Positions 24,483 through 34,090 of a stretch of DNA of 64,000 nucleotides are shown here, in pieces (position 1 is the first letter of the stretch; each line of letters opens with the position of its first letter). The notes beneath the pieces are model-generated. The model saw only the letters and a program-made list of their open reading frames with translations. It was not told the origin of the DNA and did no database searches. This DNA comes from Ornithinimicrobium humiphilum. GTDB taxonomy: Bacteria > Actinomycetota > Actinomycetes > Actinomycetales > Dermatophilaceae. Position numbers and translations under genes: made by a program. The stretch is from contig NZ_VFPU01000002.1 in assembly GCF_006716885.1 (NCBI RefSeq), positions 248,001 to 312,000 on the forward strand, given 5' to 3'.

Positions 24483-25453
24483 CTTCGGCGAACATTCTAG
24501 TTACCGGCGCTGCTGGCTTCATTGGATCGACCCTATGCCAGCGACTACTTGATGACGGGTATTCGGTGACGGGCGTTGACTCATTCACTGACTACTACTC
24601 TCCGGAACTCAAGCAGGCCAATGCCAGGGAACTACTGAGGAATCCGGCCTTCAAGTTCCTTGAAGAGGACGTGAATGTTCTGACGAGGGATGTCTCTAAG
24701 TTCGAGGGGCTTGACCATATCGTCCACTTGGCGGGACAGCCCGGCGTACGGGCCTCGTGGGGTAGTGAGTTTGACCTTTACACGCACGCCAATGTCAGCG
24801 CAACACAGCGACTCCTCGAAGTTGCACGAGCCCTGCCCGATCTGAAGTCTTTTGTTTACGCGTCTTCCTCCTCCGTATATGGGAACGCGGCCACGTTCCC
24901 CTCCAGCGAGGCCGGGACAACCCAACCTTTCAGTCCCTACGGAGTCACCAAGCTTGCTGGAGAGCATCTCGCGTCGCTTTACGCGAGCAACTTCGGCGTA
25001 CCGACTCGCAGCCTGCGCTTCTTCACGGTCTACGGTCCCCGTCAACGGCCTGACATGGCCTTCACGAAGTTCTTCAGGCACATTCTGGACGGAACGCCGA
25101 TCCCCGTATACGGCGACGGTACCCAACTTCGTGAGTTCACGTTCGTCGATGACGTCGTTGACGCAGTGCACCGCGCAACCGTGCTACCGCTGACACCGGG
25201 AACCGTTATGAACGTTTCGGGTGGATCCACTGTCAGCCTCAAGGACGTGATATCCCTGTTGAAGACGGACTTGAGCTTGGACTTCGACGTACGAACTCTC
25301 CCGAGCATCGCGGGGGACGTCCGTCGCACCGGCGGGACCACAGATGTTATCCGCAACCTCACGGGATGGCGGCCGTTGGTCCCGCTCGCCGACGGATTGG
25401 CGAAGCAGTGGTGTTGGGCTCAGCAAACGCACAAGGATGGGATCCACGCGTGA
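24479..25453 (+). CDS. Nucleotide-sugar epimerase (UDP-glucuronate/UDP-glucose 4-epimerase type)
   Basis: A 324-residue extended SDR with ILVTGAAGFIGSTLC at the N-terminus, the TDYYSPELKQANAREL stretch typical of UDP-glucuronate 4-epimerase-like proteins, SSSSVYG (catalytic Ser), SPYGVTKLAGE (YxxxK) and VYGPRQRPDMAF. It overlaps its neighbours by ATGA and GTGA. UDP-glucuronate could come from the UDP-glucose dehydrogenase encoded later in the cluster, so UDP-galacturonate is a reasonable product, by inference. Confidence 0.82.
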   Translation: MTSANILVTGAAGFIGSTLCQRLLDDGYSVTGVDSFTDYYSPELKQANARELLRNPAFKFLEEDVNVLTRDVSKFEGLDHIVHLAGQPGVRASWGSEFDLYTHANVSATQRLLEVARALPDLKSFVYASSSSVYGNAATFPSSEAGTTQPFSPYGVTKLAGEHLASLYASNFGVPTRSLRFFTVYGPRQRPDMAFTKFFRHILDGTPIPVYGDGTQLREFTFVDDVVDAVHRATVLPLTPGTVMNVSGGSTVSLKDVISLLKTDLSLDFDVRTLPSIAGDVRRTGGTTDVIRNLTGWRPLVPLADGLAKQWCWAQQTHKDGIHA

Positions 25454-26625
25454 CGACCCGCATTGTCTTCTTTGTCACGGAAGACTGGTACTTCGCCTCC
25501 CACCGCCTCCCTTTGGCCCTCGAAGCGCAGCGTCGGGGGTGGGAGGTGCACGTCCTCACGCGGCTAAACACCGGTTCGCCCCCTCTGGCGGAAATGGGAT
25601 TCCACGTTCATAACATTCACATCGCGCGCAGCGGTCTTAACCCCTTAGAGGATCTTAGGACACTCCGCGACATCCTTCGGATCTATAGGGAGGTCCGACC
25701 CCACATTGTCCACCATGTCGCAATGAAGCCAGTTCTCTACGGTTCGCTCGCGGCCCGCGTGATGCGACCTCAGCCTGCCGTAGTTAACGCCCTTGCTGGC
25801 TTAGGTTTCGTCTTTTCTTCGCAGAGTCCGAAGGCACGGACGCTCAAGCCACTAGTCAAAGCACTCCTGCGCAAGAGCCTCAGTGGCTCCCGCTCTCGGA
25901 CCATCGTGCAGAATCCAGACGACGCAAGAACCCTCACCCAGATTCAAGGGACGGGTCAGTTCATCCGTCTCATTCGGGGCTCGGGTGTCGACACTTCCCA
26001 GTTCATCCCCAAACACTCAGACGCCGGCACCGACACCGACACAATGAATAAACCTGTCGTCTTCGGACTCTCAGCTCGTCTGAACGAGGATAAAGGCGTG
26101 TCCCGCTTCGTCGAAGCCGCCGGAATAGTGCGTGGCATTGTGGAACCAGCCCCGAGGTTTGTCCTCATCGGACAGCCAGATGAGCACAATCCCTCAGCCG
26201 TCCCCCAAGAGGCGCTGGACGCATGGGCACAAGAGGGTCTGGTGGAACTCTGGGGCCACCGAACGAACATGCCGGAAACCCTGCAGGGTATCGATGTTGC
26301 CGTGCTCCCCTCAACATACGGAGAAGGGCTCCCAAAGGCTCTTCTAGAAGCAGGCTCGTGCGGCCTGCCGATCATTACAACGGACACGCCCGGATGCCGA
26401 GAGACGGTGGTAGATGGAGTCACGGGCTTCATCGTCCCACCGGGCGACTCGGAGGCCCTAGCGACCGCAGTGCGACGCCTCGCCGAGGACCACGCACTAC
26501 GCCAGACGATGGGCGCCGCAAGCCGACGCCACGTCGCTGCCAACTTTGCCGTGGAGCGCGTCGTGTCTGACACGTTCTCAGTCTATGCGGAAGTAATTCC
26601 ATCCCGACCCCACCCCGGCCTCTGA
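25450..26625 (+). CDS. Glycosyltransferase family 4
   Basis: A 391-residue GT-B glycosyltransferase of family GT4. The N-terminal acceptor half starts IVFFVTEDWYFASHRLPLA; the C-terminal half has SARLNEDKGVSRF, the acceptor-binding block LPSTYGEGLPKALLEAGSCGLPIITTD near 285-312 with the E-x7-E motif, and NGFIVPP-like GFIVPPGD. The start is GTG at 25450 overlapping the upstream stop as GTGA. It adds a sugar to the lipid-linked intermediate at the cytoplasmic face. The sugar is unknown. Confidence 0.88.
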   Translation: MTTRIVFFVTEDWYFASHRLPLALEAQRRGWEVHVLTRLNTGSPPLAEMGFHVHNIHIARSGLNPLEDLRTLRDILRIYREVRPHIVHHVAMKPVLYGSLAARVMRPQPAVVNALAGLGFVFSSQSPKARTLKPLVKALLRKSLSGSRSRTIVQNPDDARTLTQIQGTGQFIRLIRGSGVDTSQFIPKHSDAGTDTDTMNKPVVFGLSARLNEDKGVSRFVEAAGIVRGIVEPAPRFVLIGQPDEHNPSAVPQEALDAWAQEGLVELWGHRTNMPETLQGIDVAVLPSTYGEGLPKALLEAGSCGLPIITTDTPGCRETVVDGVTGFIVPPGDSEALATAVRRLAEDHALRQTMGAASRRHVAANFAVERVVSDTFSVYAEVIPSRPHPGL

Positions 26626-26706
26626 TGGAATCTCTGAAGAGCAATCGATCAAGCAGATCTCAATGGCCCACGACAGTAATGCCACCCATCAGGAAACCAG
26701 TTAGCC

Positions 26707-27951
26707 GTGCGACTCGCCTCCTTTAGGCCCGCCCTCCCTGCCCTACGCGATCCTGCACTGCTTATGTCGGGAAGTGTGGCGCGGTCTGCTTCGCAATGGC
26801 TCCTTCTTCTCGCTTTCACGCTGACCGCTGGGCCGGCAGGAAGCGGCATGTTCGCAGTTGCGCTCGGTGCCACCGCGCCTGCGGTCGCACTTTTGGAACT
26901 GGCGCTAAGGCCCCTGATGCAATCCTTGCACTATCGGCCAGCCTTCCGAGTCTTCCTCGGACTCCGACTTGTGGCGATGGGAATCTTTCTTAGCGGCTGC
27001 GTCGCTGCTGGCTTGCTCCTCGAAGGGCCTTGGCGTCGGGTGTTGGTCAGCGTAGCGCTAATGAAGGTGGCGGACTCCGTCCTCGACATCTATACCGCAC
27101 GGGCACTGGTCGAGTGCCGCATCAATCTCGCGGCTGGGAGCGCCTGGATCAATGCGCTCCTGAGCTCTGCGGGTTCCCTGACCGTCATCGCCCTGGGTTA
27201 TCCAGCAGAACTCGCTGTCATAGCCTCAGCCGCCACATCTCTTGTGGTGGCAGTCTATATGGCGACACGCGGTTCTGTGGACGCTCTTCAACATGATAAG
27301 CAAGGCCAAGTGCGCGCCGCCCGCACGCTCGTCATGCATGGGTTCCCGCTTGCGGCAGCGCAAGCAGTCGTGTCTTTAGTCGCCTACGCTCCAGTGCTCA
27401 TTCTCTCCGCGAATGACCATCTCGAAGCGGCGGGCATCTATGCGACGGTGCAGTATTTCGTGACTTTTGCCAACTTGTATTTCATGGCGAGCCAGCAGGC
27501 TGTGCTTGGTAAAGTCCGCCATCGGGTCCTAGCAGCAATTTCCTCGGGCGCCACACCCAATTTCATGCCGTATTGGTTGACGATGCTCGCCCCTGCGCTC
27601 GCTGCTTTCCCTGTGCTTGGTATCAGTCTCCAACCCCTCGTTGCACTCATATACGGACCATCGTTCGATACGGGCGCACTGGTGCCGTGGATCGTCGCCT
27701 GCACAATTGTTGGCTTAGCGATCGAGAATTGCATCATTTTGGCCCTGCTCGCGATGAACCGCTACTCCACCCAGTGGATATCTGCGGTCGCGTGTCTGCC
27801 GGCAATGGCACTAGTTGCCATCTGCCTAGTTCCCATAAACGCGCTGGTCGGCGCATCGGCAATGACCGCAGCAGCCATCTTAACTAGATGTCTCGTGCTT
27901 GTTGCGATATTGATCCCCAACCTGCGAGAGAACGAAAAGAGAGTGTCGTGA
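26707..27951 (+). CDS. Polysaccharide flippase-like membrane protein (Wzx-type)
   Basis: A 414-residue integral membrane protein with about 11-12 hydrophobic segments and short basic loops, the layout of MATE/MOP-family flippases. No diagnostic motif is strong; the call rests on topology and on its place between the glycosyltransferase, the Wzy-like polymerase and the kinase. The start is GTG at 26707, 81 bp after the preceding gene, the only loose junction in this part of the operon. Expected role: flipping of lipid-linked repeat units. AT content at third positions is high for this genome. Confidence 0.7.
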   Translation: MRLASFRPALPALRDPALLMSGSVARSASQWLLLLAFTLTAGPAGSGMFAVALGATAPAVALLELALRPLMQSLHYRPAFRVFLGLRLVAMGIFLSGCVAAGLLLEGPWRRVLVSVALMKVADSVLDIYTARALVECRINLAAGSAWINALLSSAGSLTVIALGYPAELAVIASAATSLVVAVYMATRGSVDALQHDKQGQVRAARTLVMHGFPLAAAQAVVSLVAYAPVLILSANDHLEAAGIYATVQYFVTFANLYFMASQQAVLGKVRHRVLAAISSGATPNFMPYWLTMLAPALAAFPVLGISLQPLVALIYGPSFDTGALVPWIVACTIVGLAIENCIILALLAMNRYSTQWISAVACLPAMALVAICLVPINALVGASAMTAAAILTRCLVLVAILIPNLRENEKRVS

Positions 27952-29312
27952 TGAAGCCCCAGGATCTGTACTTCTCACTACCCCCCAGACTTCAGTCTGT
28001 TGCAGTCACGGCTGCCGGGTGGAGGAACCACCCGTCCAGATACGGCCGCGTGTACAGATCGGCCAGGGCGGCACTTCCTGAACTGGACCTGTACCCTTGG
28101 CCAGAACTAGAGCGGGTCCAGTGGGCGCTTCTCGACGGACTTTTTCAGCACGCTCGCAGCTCAGCGAAGTTTTACGCCCACAAGTATCGCCACTTGCCTG
28201 ACAGCTTCCGCCCTACTGGAGCGACGCTTCAGGCCGTTCCGGAGCTCGGCAAGGAAGAGTTGCGCGCCAACGTAGAGGATGCCTACACCCTGAGCGCCCG
28301 AGACAGCGTTGAACTGCACACAGGGGGAACAACGGGAAAGTCGCTTGTCGTCCGCATGAGCATGCATGACATGCAATTGCGTATGGCGATTCTCGACCAC
28401 TTCAAGGCCCGTGTCGGTTTCGAGAACCGACAGATGCGCCGCGTGACTTTCAATGGCAAACACATCGTTCACGCCGACGCTTCTCGGCCGCCATATTGGC
28501 GCTACAACGCAGCTGTAAGGCAGCTAATTATGTCTAGCTTCCACGTAACTGAATCCAACCTAGGAAGTTACGTAGATGCACTGAACGATTTTAGGCCGGA
28601 GTCTATCGATGGATTCTTCTCGTCCATCGTTGAAGTCGCGAAGTACGTCGAGCGAAGTGGGAAGCGCCTGAACTTCGTTCCCATAGCGATCTTTCCCACT
28701 TCGGAGATGGTCGACGAGGATGGGCGTCGCGTCATCGAACGCGTCTTCCGCGCCCCCGTTTTCAACCAGTACTCGTCAAGTGAAGGCGCTCCCTTCATCA
28801 CGGAGTGCCAAGCTCGGACGCTTCACGTCGAACCTGTCACTGGGGTATTTGAAGCGGGGCCACATGGCGACATGCTAGTCACCAGCATCCAAACGAGCGG
28901 GACCCCCCTGATTCGGTACGCAATAGGTGACTCAATAGAGTTTGGTGAGACTGCGAGCTGCGAGTGCGGTCGGTGGACTCCTATTATCCGTACTATCCAC
29001 GGCCGCGGTAATGACTTTCTGTACAGGTCTGATGGTGCGAAGATTCAGGCGGGCAACGTGGCCAACATCTTCAAGAATGTTCCGAACAGCGTTATAGAAG
29101 CCCAGTTGCGCCAAGTAAGAATCGGTGCCGTACATATCCTCATTGTCGTGGACAAGAGCCGTTTTGAGGAGTCGCACCTTCAGATCCTGCGCAACGAATT
29201 TGCTTCGAAGTTCGATCGGGGGACGACTCTAGAGATATCCGTTGTGCCCGCCATCGAGCGGGCAAAGAGCGGCAAGAAGCGATTGATCCTCAACGAGGTC
29301 GAGCCGAAGTGA
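27951..29312 (+). CDS. CapK-like adenylate-forming protein (PaaK/F390 synthetase family)
   Basis: A 453-residue member of the CapK branch of the phenylacetate-CoA-ligase superfamily, found in capsule clusters with unproven function. Adenylation motifs are intact: P-loop LHTGGTTGKSLVV near 122-134, NQYSSSEGAPF near 273, the TPLIRYAIGDSIEFG region with ADP-ribose-contacting Asp, and a C-terminal KSGKKRL with the catalytic-type Lys. The ATG at 27951 overlaps the flippase stop (TGATG). It may activate and transfer an acyl group as a decoration of the glycan. Confidence 0.8.
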   Translation: MKPQDLYFSLPPRLQSVAVTAAGWRNHPSRYGRVYRSARAALPELDLYPWPELERVQWALLDGLFQHARSSAKFYAHKYRHLPDSFRPTGATLQAVPELGKEELRANVEDAYTLSARDSVELHTGGTTGKSLVVRMSMHDMQLRMAILDHFKARVGFENRQMRRVTFNGKHIVHADASRPPYWRYNAAVRQLIMSSFHVTESNLGSYVDALNDFRPESIDGFFSSIVEVAKYVERSGKRLNFVPIAIFPTSEMVDEDGRRVIERVFRAPVFNQYSSSEGAPFITECQARTLHVEPVTGVFEAGPHGDMLVTSIQTSGTPLIRYAIGDSIEFGETASCECGRWTPIIRTIHGRGNDFLYRSDGAKIQAGNVANIFKNVPNSVIEAQLRQVRIGAVHILIVVDKSRFEESHLQILRNEFASKFDRGTTLEISVVPAIERAKSGKKRLILNEVEPK

Positions 29313-30472
29313 AGACGGTGAGCCTTCGGCTCCCCGCCGACCGCACGCCCCGGAGCGAGTGGCTTCTTATTCTTGCTCTGGCCTGTGCTCCTATGACGAG
29401 TCTGCGCATAGGGCTAGTTGGGCCAGGTGAGATAGCGGCCCTATTGTGGGTGGCCTTCCGGTTCCTGTCGGGGACGAAGGGTAGCCTGCCGCGAGGTCTA
29501 CTTTTGGCTTGGTGCGGACTCCTTCTCGGAGTACTTCTAGCCGGATATTTCGCGGATGCCGATTTTGGGGCCGTTGCAAGATCAAGCATTACTTGGCTCT
29601 ACCTGGGCTTCGTCTTCCTCGGTGTCGTGGCCTATCCACCATCTTCGCCAATGTTTTTTCTGCGTCGCGCTGTTGTCTGGGCCACAATACTCCAAGGGGC
29701 CATATTCGCCTATTCCCTCACCTTCTCGGACACACTTCTGGGGGTGAAGCTCTGGTATTCAGAAGACCGCTACAGCGGTTTGGCGGACAACCCACACCAG
29801 TTGAGTCTGTTGATGGGCGGCACTCTGATCTTTTCCGGCGCTTCAGCCTTCGCAGCCAAAGAGGGCAGGGCTAGGTTCGCATGGGCTGCTGTGTGCGGAC
29901 TCAGCTTGATCGTTGGCTTTGCCACGGGTTCGAGCACGATGCTGGCTGCTGTCGCAATAGGCGCTGGCGCGACCGTCGCCGCGCAAGTATTGCGCACATC
30001 CGACAAGGGGCCGTTTCTCGTGCTGCTTGGTGCCCTCGTCTGCGTGGCCGCCTTTGACTGGGTCTTGGATGGGATCGATTCCTTCTTGGCTGCGGATGCT
30101 AACGGCTATGGACGACTTGAGTTGTGGCTTACCTTCGATGTTGTTCTCGATACAAGCCCCATCGTGGGTTTGGGGCCGGGATATCACGCCGGTGGAGGCA
30201 CGGAAGAGTTCCACAACATGTACTTGGATATCTGGGCTGTGGGTGGCATGCTGGGCCTGTTCTCGCTCGTTTCCATCCTCGTCCTGATAGCGTGGCGTGC
30301 CCGTTCTTCGCCCATGTTGTTCGCCTGTGTTATGTACTTGGCTGGATACGGCCTGGCGGGGTTCTCGGCGCGAAGATTAGTATTCTGGCTGTTTCTGGCC
30401 TGCGTTATTGCAGCTGCCGCAGATCCTGCGCGCGTCGGACCGAGCCCCGTTAAGGGACTCGGCGCTAGATAG
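29309..30472 (+). CDS. O-antigen/capsule polymerase-like membrane protein (Wzy-type)
   Basis: A 387-residue protein with about ten membrane helices and one larger extracytoplasmic loop containing GLGPGYHAGGGTEEFHNMYLD near 285-305, the pattern of Wzy/WaaL proteins with a His in the loop before a helix. The start is GTG at 29309 overlapping the CapK stop as GTGA. It likely joins repeat units in the periplasmic space. Low third-position GC, consistent with transfer. Confidence 0.72.
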   Translation: MKTVSLRLPADRTPRSEWLLILALACAPMTSLRIGLVGPGEIAALLWVAFRFLSGTKGSLPRGLLLAWCGLLLGVLLAGYFADADFGAVARSSITWLYLGFVFLGVVAYPPSSPMFFLRRAVVWATILQGAIFAYSLTFSDTLLGVKLWYSEDRYSGLADNPHQLSLLMGGTLIFSGASAFAAKEGRARFAWAAVCGLSLIVGFATGSSTMLAAVAIGAGATVAAQVLRTSDKGPFLVLLGALVCVAAFDWVLDGIDSFLAADANGYGRLELWLTFDVVLDTSPIVGLGPGYHAGGGTEEFHNMYLDIWAVGGMLGLFSLVSILVLIAWRARSSPMLFACVMYLAGYGLAGFSARRLVFWLFLACVIAAAADPARVGPSPVKGLGAR

Positions 30473-30516
30473 TCGCGTCGTCATCGCAATTTATTTCGAG
30501 ACTCGGGGAGTTTGCT

Positions 30517-31692
30517 GTGCATAAATTGAAGATCGCCGTCGCCGGGACCGGTTACGTGGGACTGTCCAACGCCGTGGTGCTGGCGCAGCACCACGAGGTG
30601 GTGGCGCTGGACATCGACCCGACCAAGGTGGAGCTGATCAACGCGCGGCGCTCGCCGATCGTGGACCCCGAGCTGGAGGACTACCTGGCCAACAACGGCC
30701 TGGACCTGACCGCCACGACCGACCCGGGCCAGGCCTACGAGGGCGCGCAGGTCGTGTTCATCGCGACCCCGACCGACTACGACACCGAGACCAACTTCTT
30801 CGACACCTCCAGCGTGGAGAAGGTCCTGGTCGACGTCCTGGCCCACGCCCCCGAGGCGGTCGTGGTCATCAAGTCCACGATCCCGGTCGGGTTCACCGAG
30901 CGGGTCCGCGCCGAGCACCCCGGCGCCACGATCCTGTTCTCCCCCGAGTTCCTGCGCGAGGGCCGGGCGCTGTACGACAACCTGCACCCCTCGCGCATCA
31001 TCGTCGGCGACACCGGCCGGGCCGGGCGGATGTTCGCCGACCTGCTCGTGCAGGGCGCGCTGGACAAGGACGTGCCGGTGCTGCTGACCGGGTCCACCGA
31101 GGCCGAGGCGATCAAGCTGTTCGCCAACACCTACCTGGCGATGCGGGTGGCCTACTTCAACGAGCTCGATACCTACGCCGCGACCCGCGGCCTGGACACC
31201 AGGCAGATCATCGAGGGCGTGGGCCTGGACCCCCGCATCGGGGACCACTACAACAACCCCTCCTTCGGCTACGGCGGCTACTGCCTGCCCAAGGACACCC
31301 GCCAGCTGCTGGCCAACTACGGCGACGTGCCGCAGACGCTGATCACCGCGATCGTGGAGGCCAACACCACCCGCATGGACTTCATCGCCGCCGACATCGC
31401 CGAGCGCCACCCCCGCACCGTGGGGATCTACCGCCTCATCATGAAGGCCGGCTCGGACAACTTCCGCGCCTCCTCCGTCCAGGGCGTCATGTCCCGCCTG
31501 CAGGCCCGCGGCATCGAGATCGTCATCCACGAACCCACCCTGGACACCGACACCTTCCAGGGCGCCCGCGTTCTCGCCGACCTGGCCGAGTTCACCACCG
31601 CCAGCGACGTCATCATCGCCAACCGCCTCGACGACACCGCCCGCGGCTTCGGCCCCAAGCTCTACACCCGCGACCTCTACAGCCGCGACTAG
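30517..31692 (+). CDS. ugd: UDP-glucose 6-dehydrogenase
   Basis: A 391-residue nucleotide-sugar dehydrogenase. IAVAGTGYVGLSNAVVLA gives the NAD site, STIPVGFTERV the middle block, SPEFLREGRALYD the substrate block, KLFANTYLAMRVAYFNELD the interface, and FGYGGYCLPKDT contains the catalytic Cys256. It makes UDP-glucuronate for the capsule. Its codon use is extremely GC-rich, in contrast with the genes on both sides, so it was probably acquired or recombined separately from them. It begins 44 bp after the polymerase and is followed by the kinase gene after 54 bp. Confidence 0.93.
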   Translation: MHKLKIAVAGTGYVGLSNAVVLAQHHEVVALDIDPTKVELINARRSPIVDPELEDYLANNGLDLTATTDPGQAYEGAQVVFIATPTDYDTETNFFDTSSVEKVLVDVLAHAPEAVVVIKSTIPVGFTERVRAEHPGATILFSPEFLREGRALYDNLHPSRIIVGDTGRAGRMFADLLVQGALDKDVPVLLTGSTEAEAIKLFANTYLAMRVAYFNELDTYAATRGLDTRQIIEGVGLDPRIGDHYNNPSFGYGGYCLPKDTRQLLANYGDVPQTLITAIVEANTTRMDFIAADIAERHPRTVGIYRLIMKAGSDNFRASSVQGVMSRLQARGIEIVIHEPTLDTDTFQGARVLADLAEFTTASDVIIANRLDDTARGFGPKLYTRDLYSRD

Positions 31693-31746
31693 GCCCAACT
31701 AGATGTAACGTGAGAGTTGGAAATATCTACCTCCTAAGGATTTGTC

Positions 31747-33159
31747 ATGGATCTGAATGACTATTGGCGCGTCTTGAGAAGAGCATGGCGGACATTTGTG
31801 GCGACCATTCTCGTGATTGTCGCTGCGGCTGCTGTGTTGACTGCCGTGAGCCCGCGCGAATACCTAGCTACTTCCCAACTCTATATATCGACTGGCGGCG
31901 GAGATAGCGTCTCTGACCTGGCTCAGGGAGGATCGTTCACCCAACGCCAAGTGACCACCTACGCAGACATCATCTCCACTCCACTAGTTCTTGACGAAGT
32001 GGTTGCGTCGCTTGGCCTTAGCGAGTCCTCCCACAGCCTCGCCCAGCGCGTGACAGCCACGGTTCCGCCCGAGACAGTACTAATCGACGTCTCTGTGACC
32101 GATCGCGATCCCGTTCAGGCGGCAACGATCGCTAACGCCGTCACTGCCGAGTTCTCGTCCGCAGTGGAGGATCTAGAACGAGTTGGGACCGGAACAAGCG
32201 CTGTCAAGGCCACGGTTACGCGACCGGCGACAGCCCCTACCACGCCCGCAAGTCCCAATCTCGTTCGCAACTTCTCCTTGGCCCTTGCGTTGGGTGTTCT
32301 CGCCGGCGGGTGCCTTAGTCTAGTCCGTGACCTGTTCGACGCTCGGGTCAAGGGAGAGGCCGACGTCCAGCGCGTCACCGACGAGCCCGTCATCGGCGCC
32401 ATCGCCTTCGACAAGGACGCCCCGGACCACCCGCTCGTCCTCGAGATCGACCCGCACAGCCCACGCTCCGAGGCGTTCCGCGCGCTTCGGACGAACCTCC
32501 TCTACGTCAACCCTGACGACCCGGCGCGCACGCTGCTGGTGACCTCGACCGTCCCCGGTGAGGGCAAGAGCACGACGTCCGTCAACCTCGCGCTGACCAT
32601 GGCCGAGACCGGAGCCACCGTCTGCCTCATCGAGGGCGATCTGCGCCGTCCGCGGATGCTCGAATACATGGGGCTCGAGAGCGCCGCCGGCCTAACCGAC
32701 ATCCTCGTCGGTCGCGTCGAGCCGGAGGACGTGCTGCAGCCCTACGTCGGCGGGCTCCAGGTGCTCGGCTGCGGCGCCATCCCGCCCAACCCGAGCGAGC
32801 TGCTCGGCTCGGCGGCCATGGAGCGTCTCCTCGAGCGCCTGGCGCGGGACTTCGACTACGTCATCATCGACGCCCCGCCGGTCCTGGCGGTCACCGACGC
32901 CGCCGTGCTGTCGACCGTCGTCGACGGCACGATGATCGTCGTGGGCGCGGGCGTGGTGAACCGCGACCCGCTGGGCCGCGCGATCACCACCCTCGAGCGC
33001 GTGGATGCCAATATCCTCGGTCTCGTGCTCAACCGTCTTCCGATCAAGGGGCCGGACGCCTACTCGTACTCCTACGAGAGCTATCGCCCCGAGACCCCCG
33101 CCGAGAACCGCCGGCGGTCCAGGTCCTCGCGCCGCCAGCGGTCTCGCGCCAAGGGCTGA
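31747..33159 (+). CDS. Wzz-like chain-length regulator fused to tyrosine kinase (BY-kinase)
   Basis: A 470-residue polysaccharide co-polymerase/tyrosine autokinase. A Wzz domain spans residues 1-195 with helices at about 18-36 and 177-196. A P-loop kinase domain follows with Walker A STVPGEGKSTTS near 266-277, Walker A' CLIEGDLRRPRM and Walker B VIIDAPPVL. The C-terminal cluster has several Tyr (YSYSYESYRP) for autophosphorylation. TAAGGA precedes the ATG at 31747. The DNA changes sharply at about 32340: before it third positions are AT-tolerant like the island, after it they are almost all G/C, so the gene is a mosaic. Confidence 0.9.
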   Translation: MDLNDYWRVLRRAWRTFVATILVIVAAAAVLTAVSPREYLATSQLYISTGGGDSVSDLAQGGSFTQRQVTTYADIISTPLVLDEVVASLGLSESSHSLAQRVTATVPPETVLIDVSVTDRDPVQAATIANAVTAEFSSAVEDLERVGTGTSAVKATVTRPATAPTTPASPNLVRNFSLALALGVLAGGCLSLVRDLFDARVKGEADVQRVTDEPVIGAIAFDKDAPDHPLVLEIDPHSPRSEAFRALRTNLLYVNPDDPARTLLVTSTVPGEGKSTTSVNLALTMAETGATVCLIEGDLRRPRMLEYMGLESAAGLTDILVGRVEPEDVLQPYVGGLQVLGCGAIPPNPSELLGSAAMERLLERLARDFDYVIIDAPPVLAVTDAAVLSTVVDGTMIVVGAGVVNRDPLGRAITTLERVDANILGLVLNRLPIKGPDAYSYSYESYRPETPAENRRRSRSSRRQRSRAKG

Positions 33160-33163
33160 GGTC

Positions 33164-34006
33164 GTGGCGCTCAGCGCCCGGATCCAGAACGCGGTGATCG
33201 CCGGGCTCGCCGCGCTGGCCCTCGGCATGTCCGCCTTCGCCGTGTGGAGCGTCGGTCGACCCCATCCCTCGCTCCAGGGGGGCACCGGTGTGACCGGCAC
33301 ACCTGCGGCGGCGGGCGACGACGACGCGGCGACGAGCTCGGCCCCGCCGGACAGCGACGTCGCCACCGAGACGGGCGGCGACTCCGACCAGGAGACGGTC
33401 GAGCCCACCGAGACCGCCGAGCCGCTGGACGCCAGCGTCGGCGGCTGGGTGCGTGCCTGGCAGGGCGAGGCCGACCTGCTCGTCATCGGTGACGGCTACA
33501 GCCACCTGCCCTCCCAGTGGGTGCAGCTGTGGGCCGCCGGCCTCGGCGGCCAACGCCCGGTGCAGATCCACCACTGGGGCGAGGCGGCCGACGTCGCCTT
33601 CAACGACCCGATCGTGCTCTCCGACACCGGCGACGCCCCCCTGACGGTCTGGAGCGCCAGCCGCGCCGGCTCGACCATCGCCGCCGCGGCGCAGCGCTAC
33701 GACCGCTTCGTCTCCGCCTCGACCGAGCCCGACGCGGTCCTCGTCAGCATGGGTCTGAGCAGCGCCAACGAGGACATCCCCGCGGGCCTCGACGCCCTGG
33801 TCGCCGAGGTCGACGACGAGGTGCCCGTCCTCGTCATGGTCGGTCCCGAGGCCCTCTACCAGCCCGGTGTCGGCGACGCGATCCTGTCGTGGGCGCAGGA
33901 CAACAACGACCGCGTCGCGGTCGTCGACCTGCGGATCGTCGCCCCGGCCAACCCCACCGCCGAGCAGTGGGCCCGGGCCTTCCAGCAGGCCGTCGACCAG
34001 GGCTGA
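33164..34006 (+). CDS. Membrane-anchored SGNH-hydrolase-like protein
   Basis: A 280-residue protein with an N-terminal membrane helix (about 8-26), a 60-residue acidic Ser/Thr/Glu linker and a C-terminal domain resembling SGNH/GDSL hydrolases. The expected GDS box reads VIGDGYSHL and the third block reads SMGLSSANED instead of G-x-N-D, so the catalytic serine and asparagine are displaced or absent. Start GTG 33164 lies 4 nt after the kinase stop. It may acylate/deacylate or bind the glycan outside the cell; activity is uncertain. Composition is that of the chromosome. Confidence 0.6.
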   Translation: MALSARIQNAVIAGLAALALGMSAFAVWSVGRPHPSLQGGTGVTGTPAAAGDDDAATSSAPPDSDVATETGGDSDQETVEPTETAEPLDASVGGWVRAWQGEADLLVIGDGYSHLPSQWVQLWAAGLGGQRPVQIHHWGEAADVAFNDPIVLSDTGDAPLTVWSASRAGSTIAAAAQRYDRFVSASTEPDAVLVSMGLSSANEDIPAGLDALVAEVDDEVPVLVMVGPEALYQPGVGDAILSWAQDNNDRVAVVDLRIVAPANPTAEQWARAFQQAVDQG

Positions 34007-34090
34007 GCGCGCACCACATACCTCATCTGCCACTCCCATCCCGGAGGGGTGGCGGAGTTCTTGCTGGCCGTGCGAATATCCTGTCCTCAA

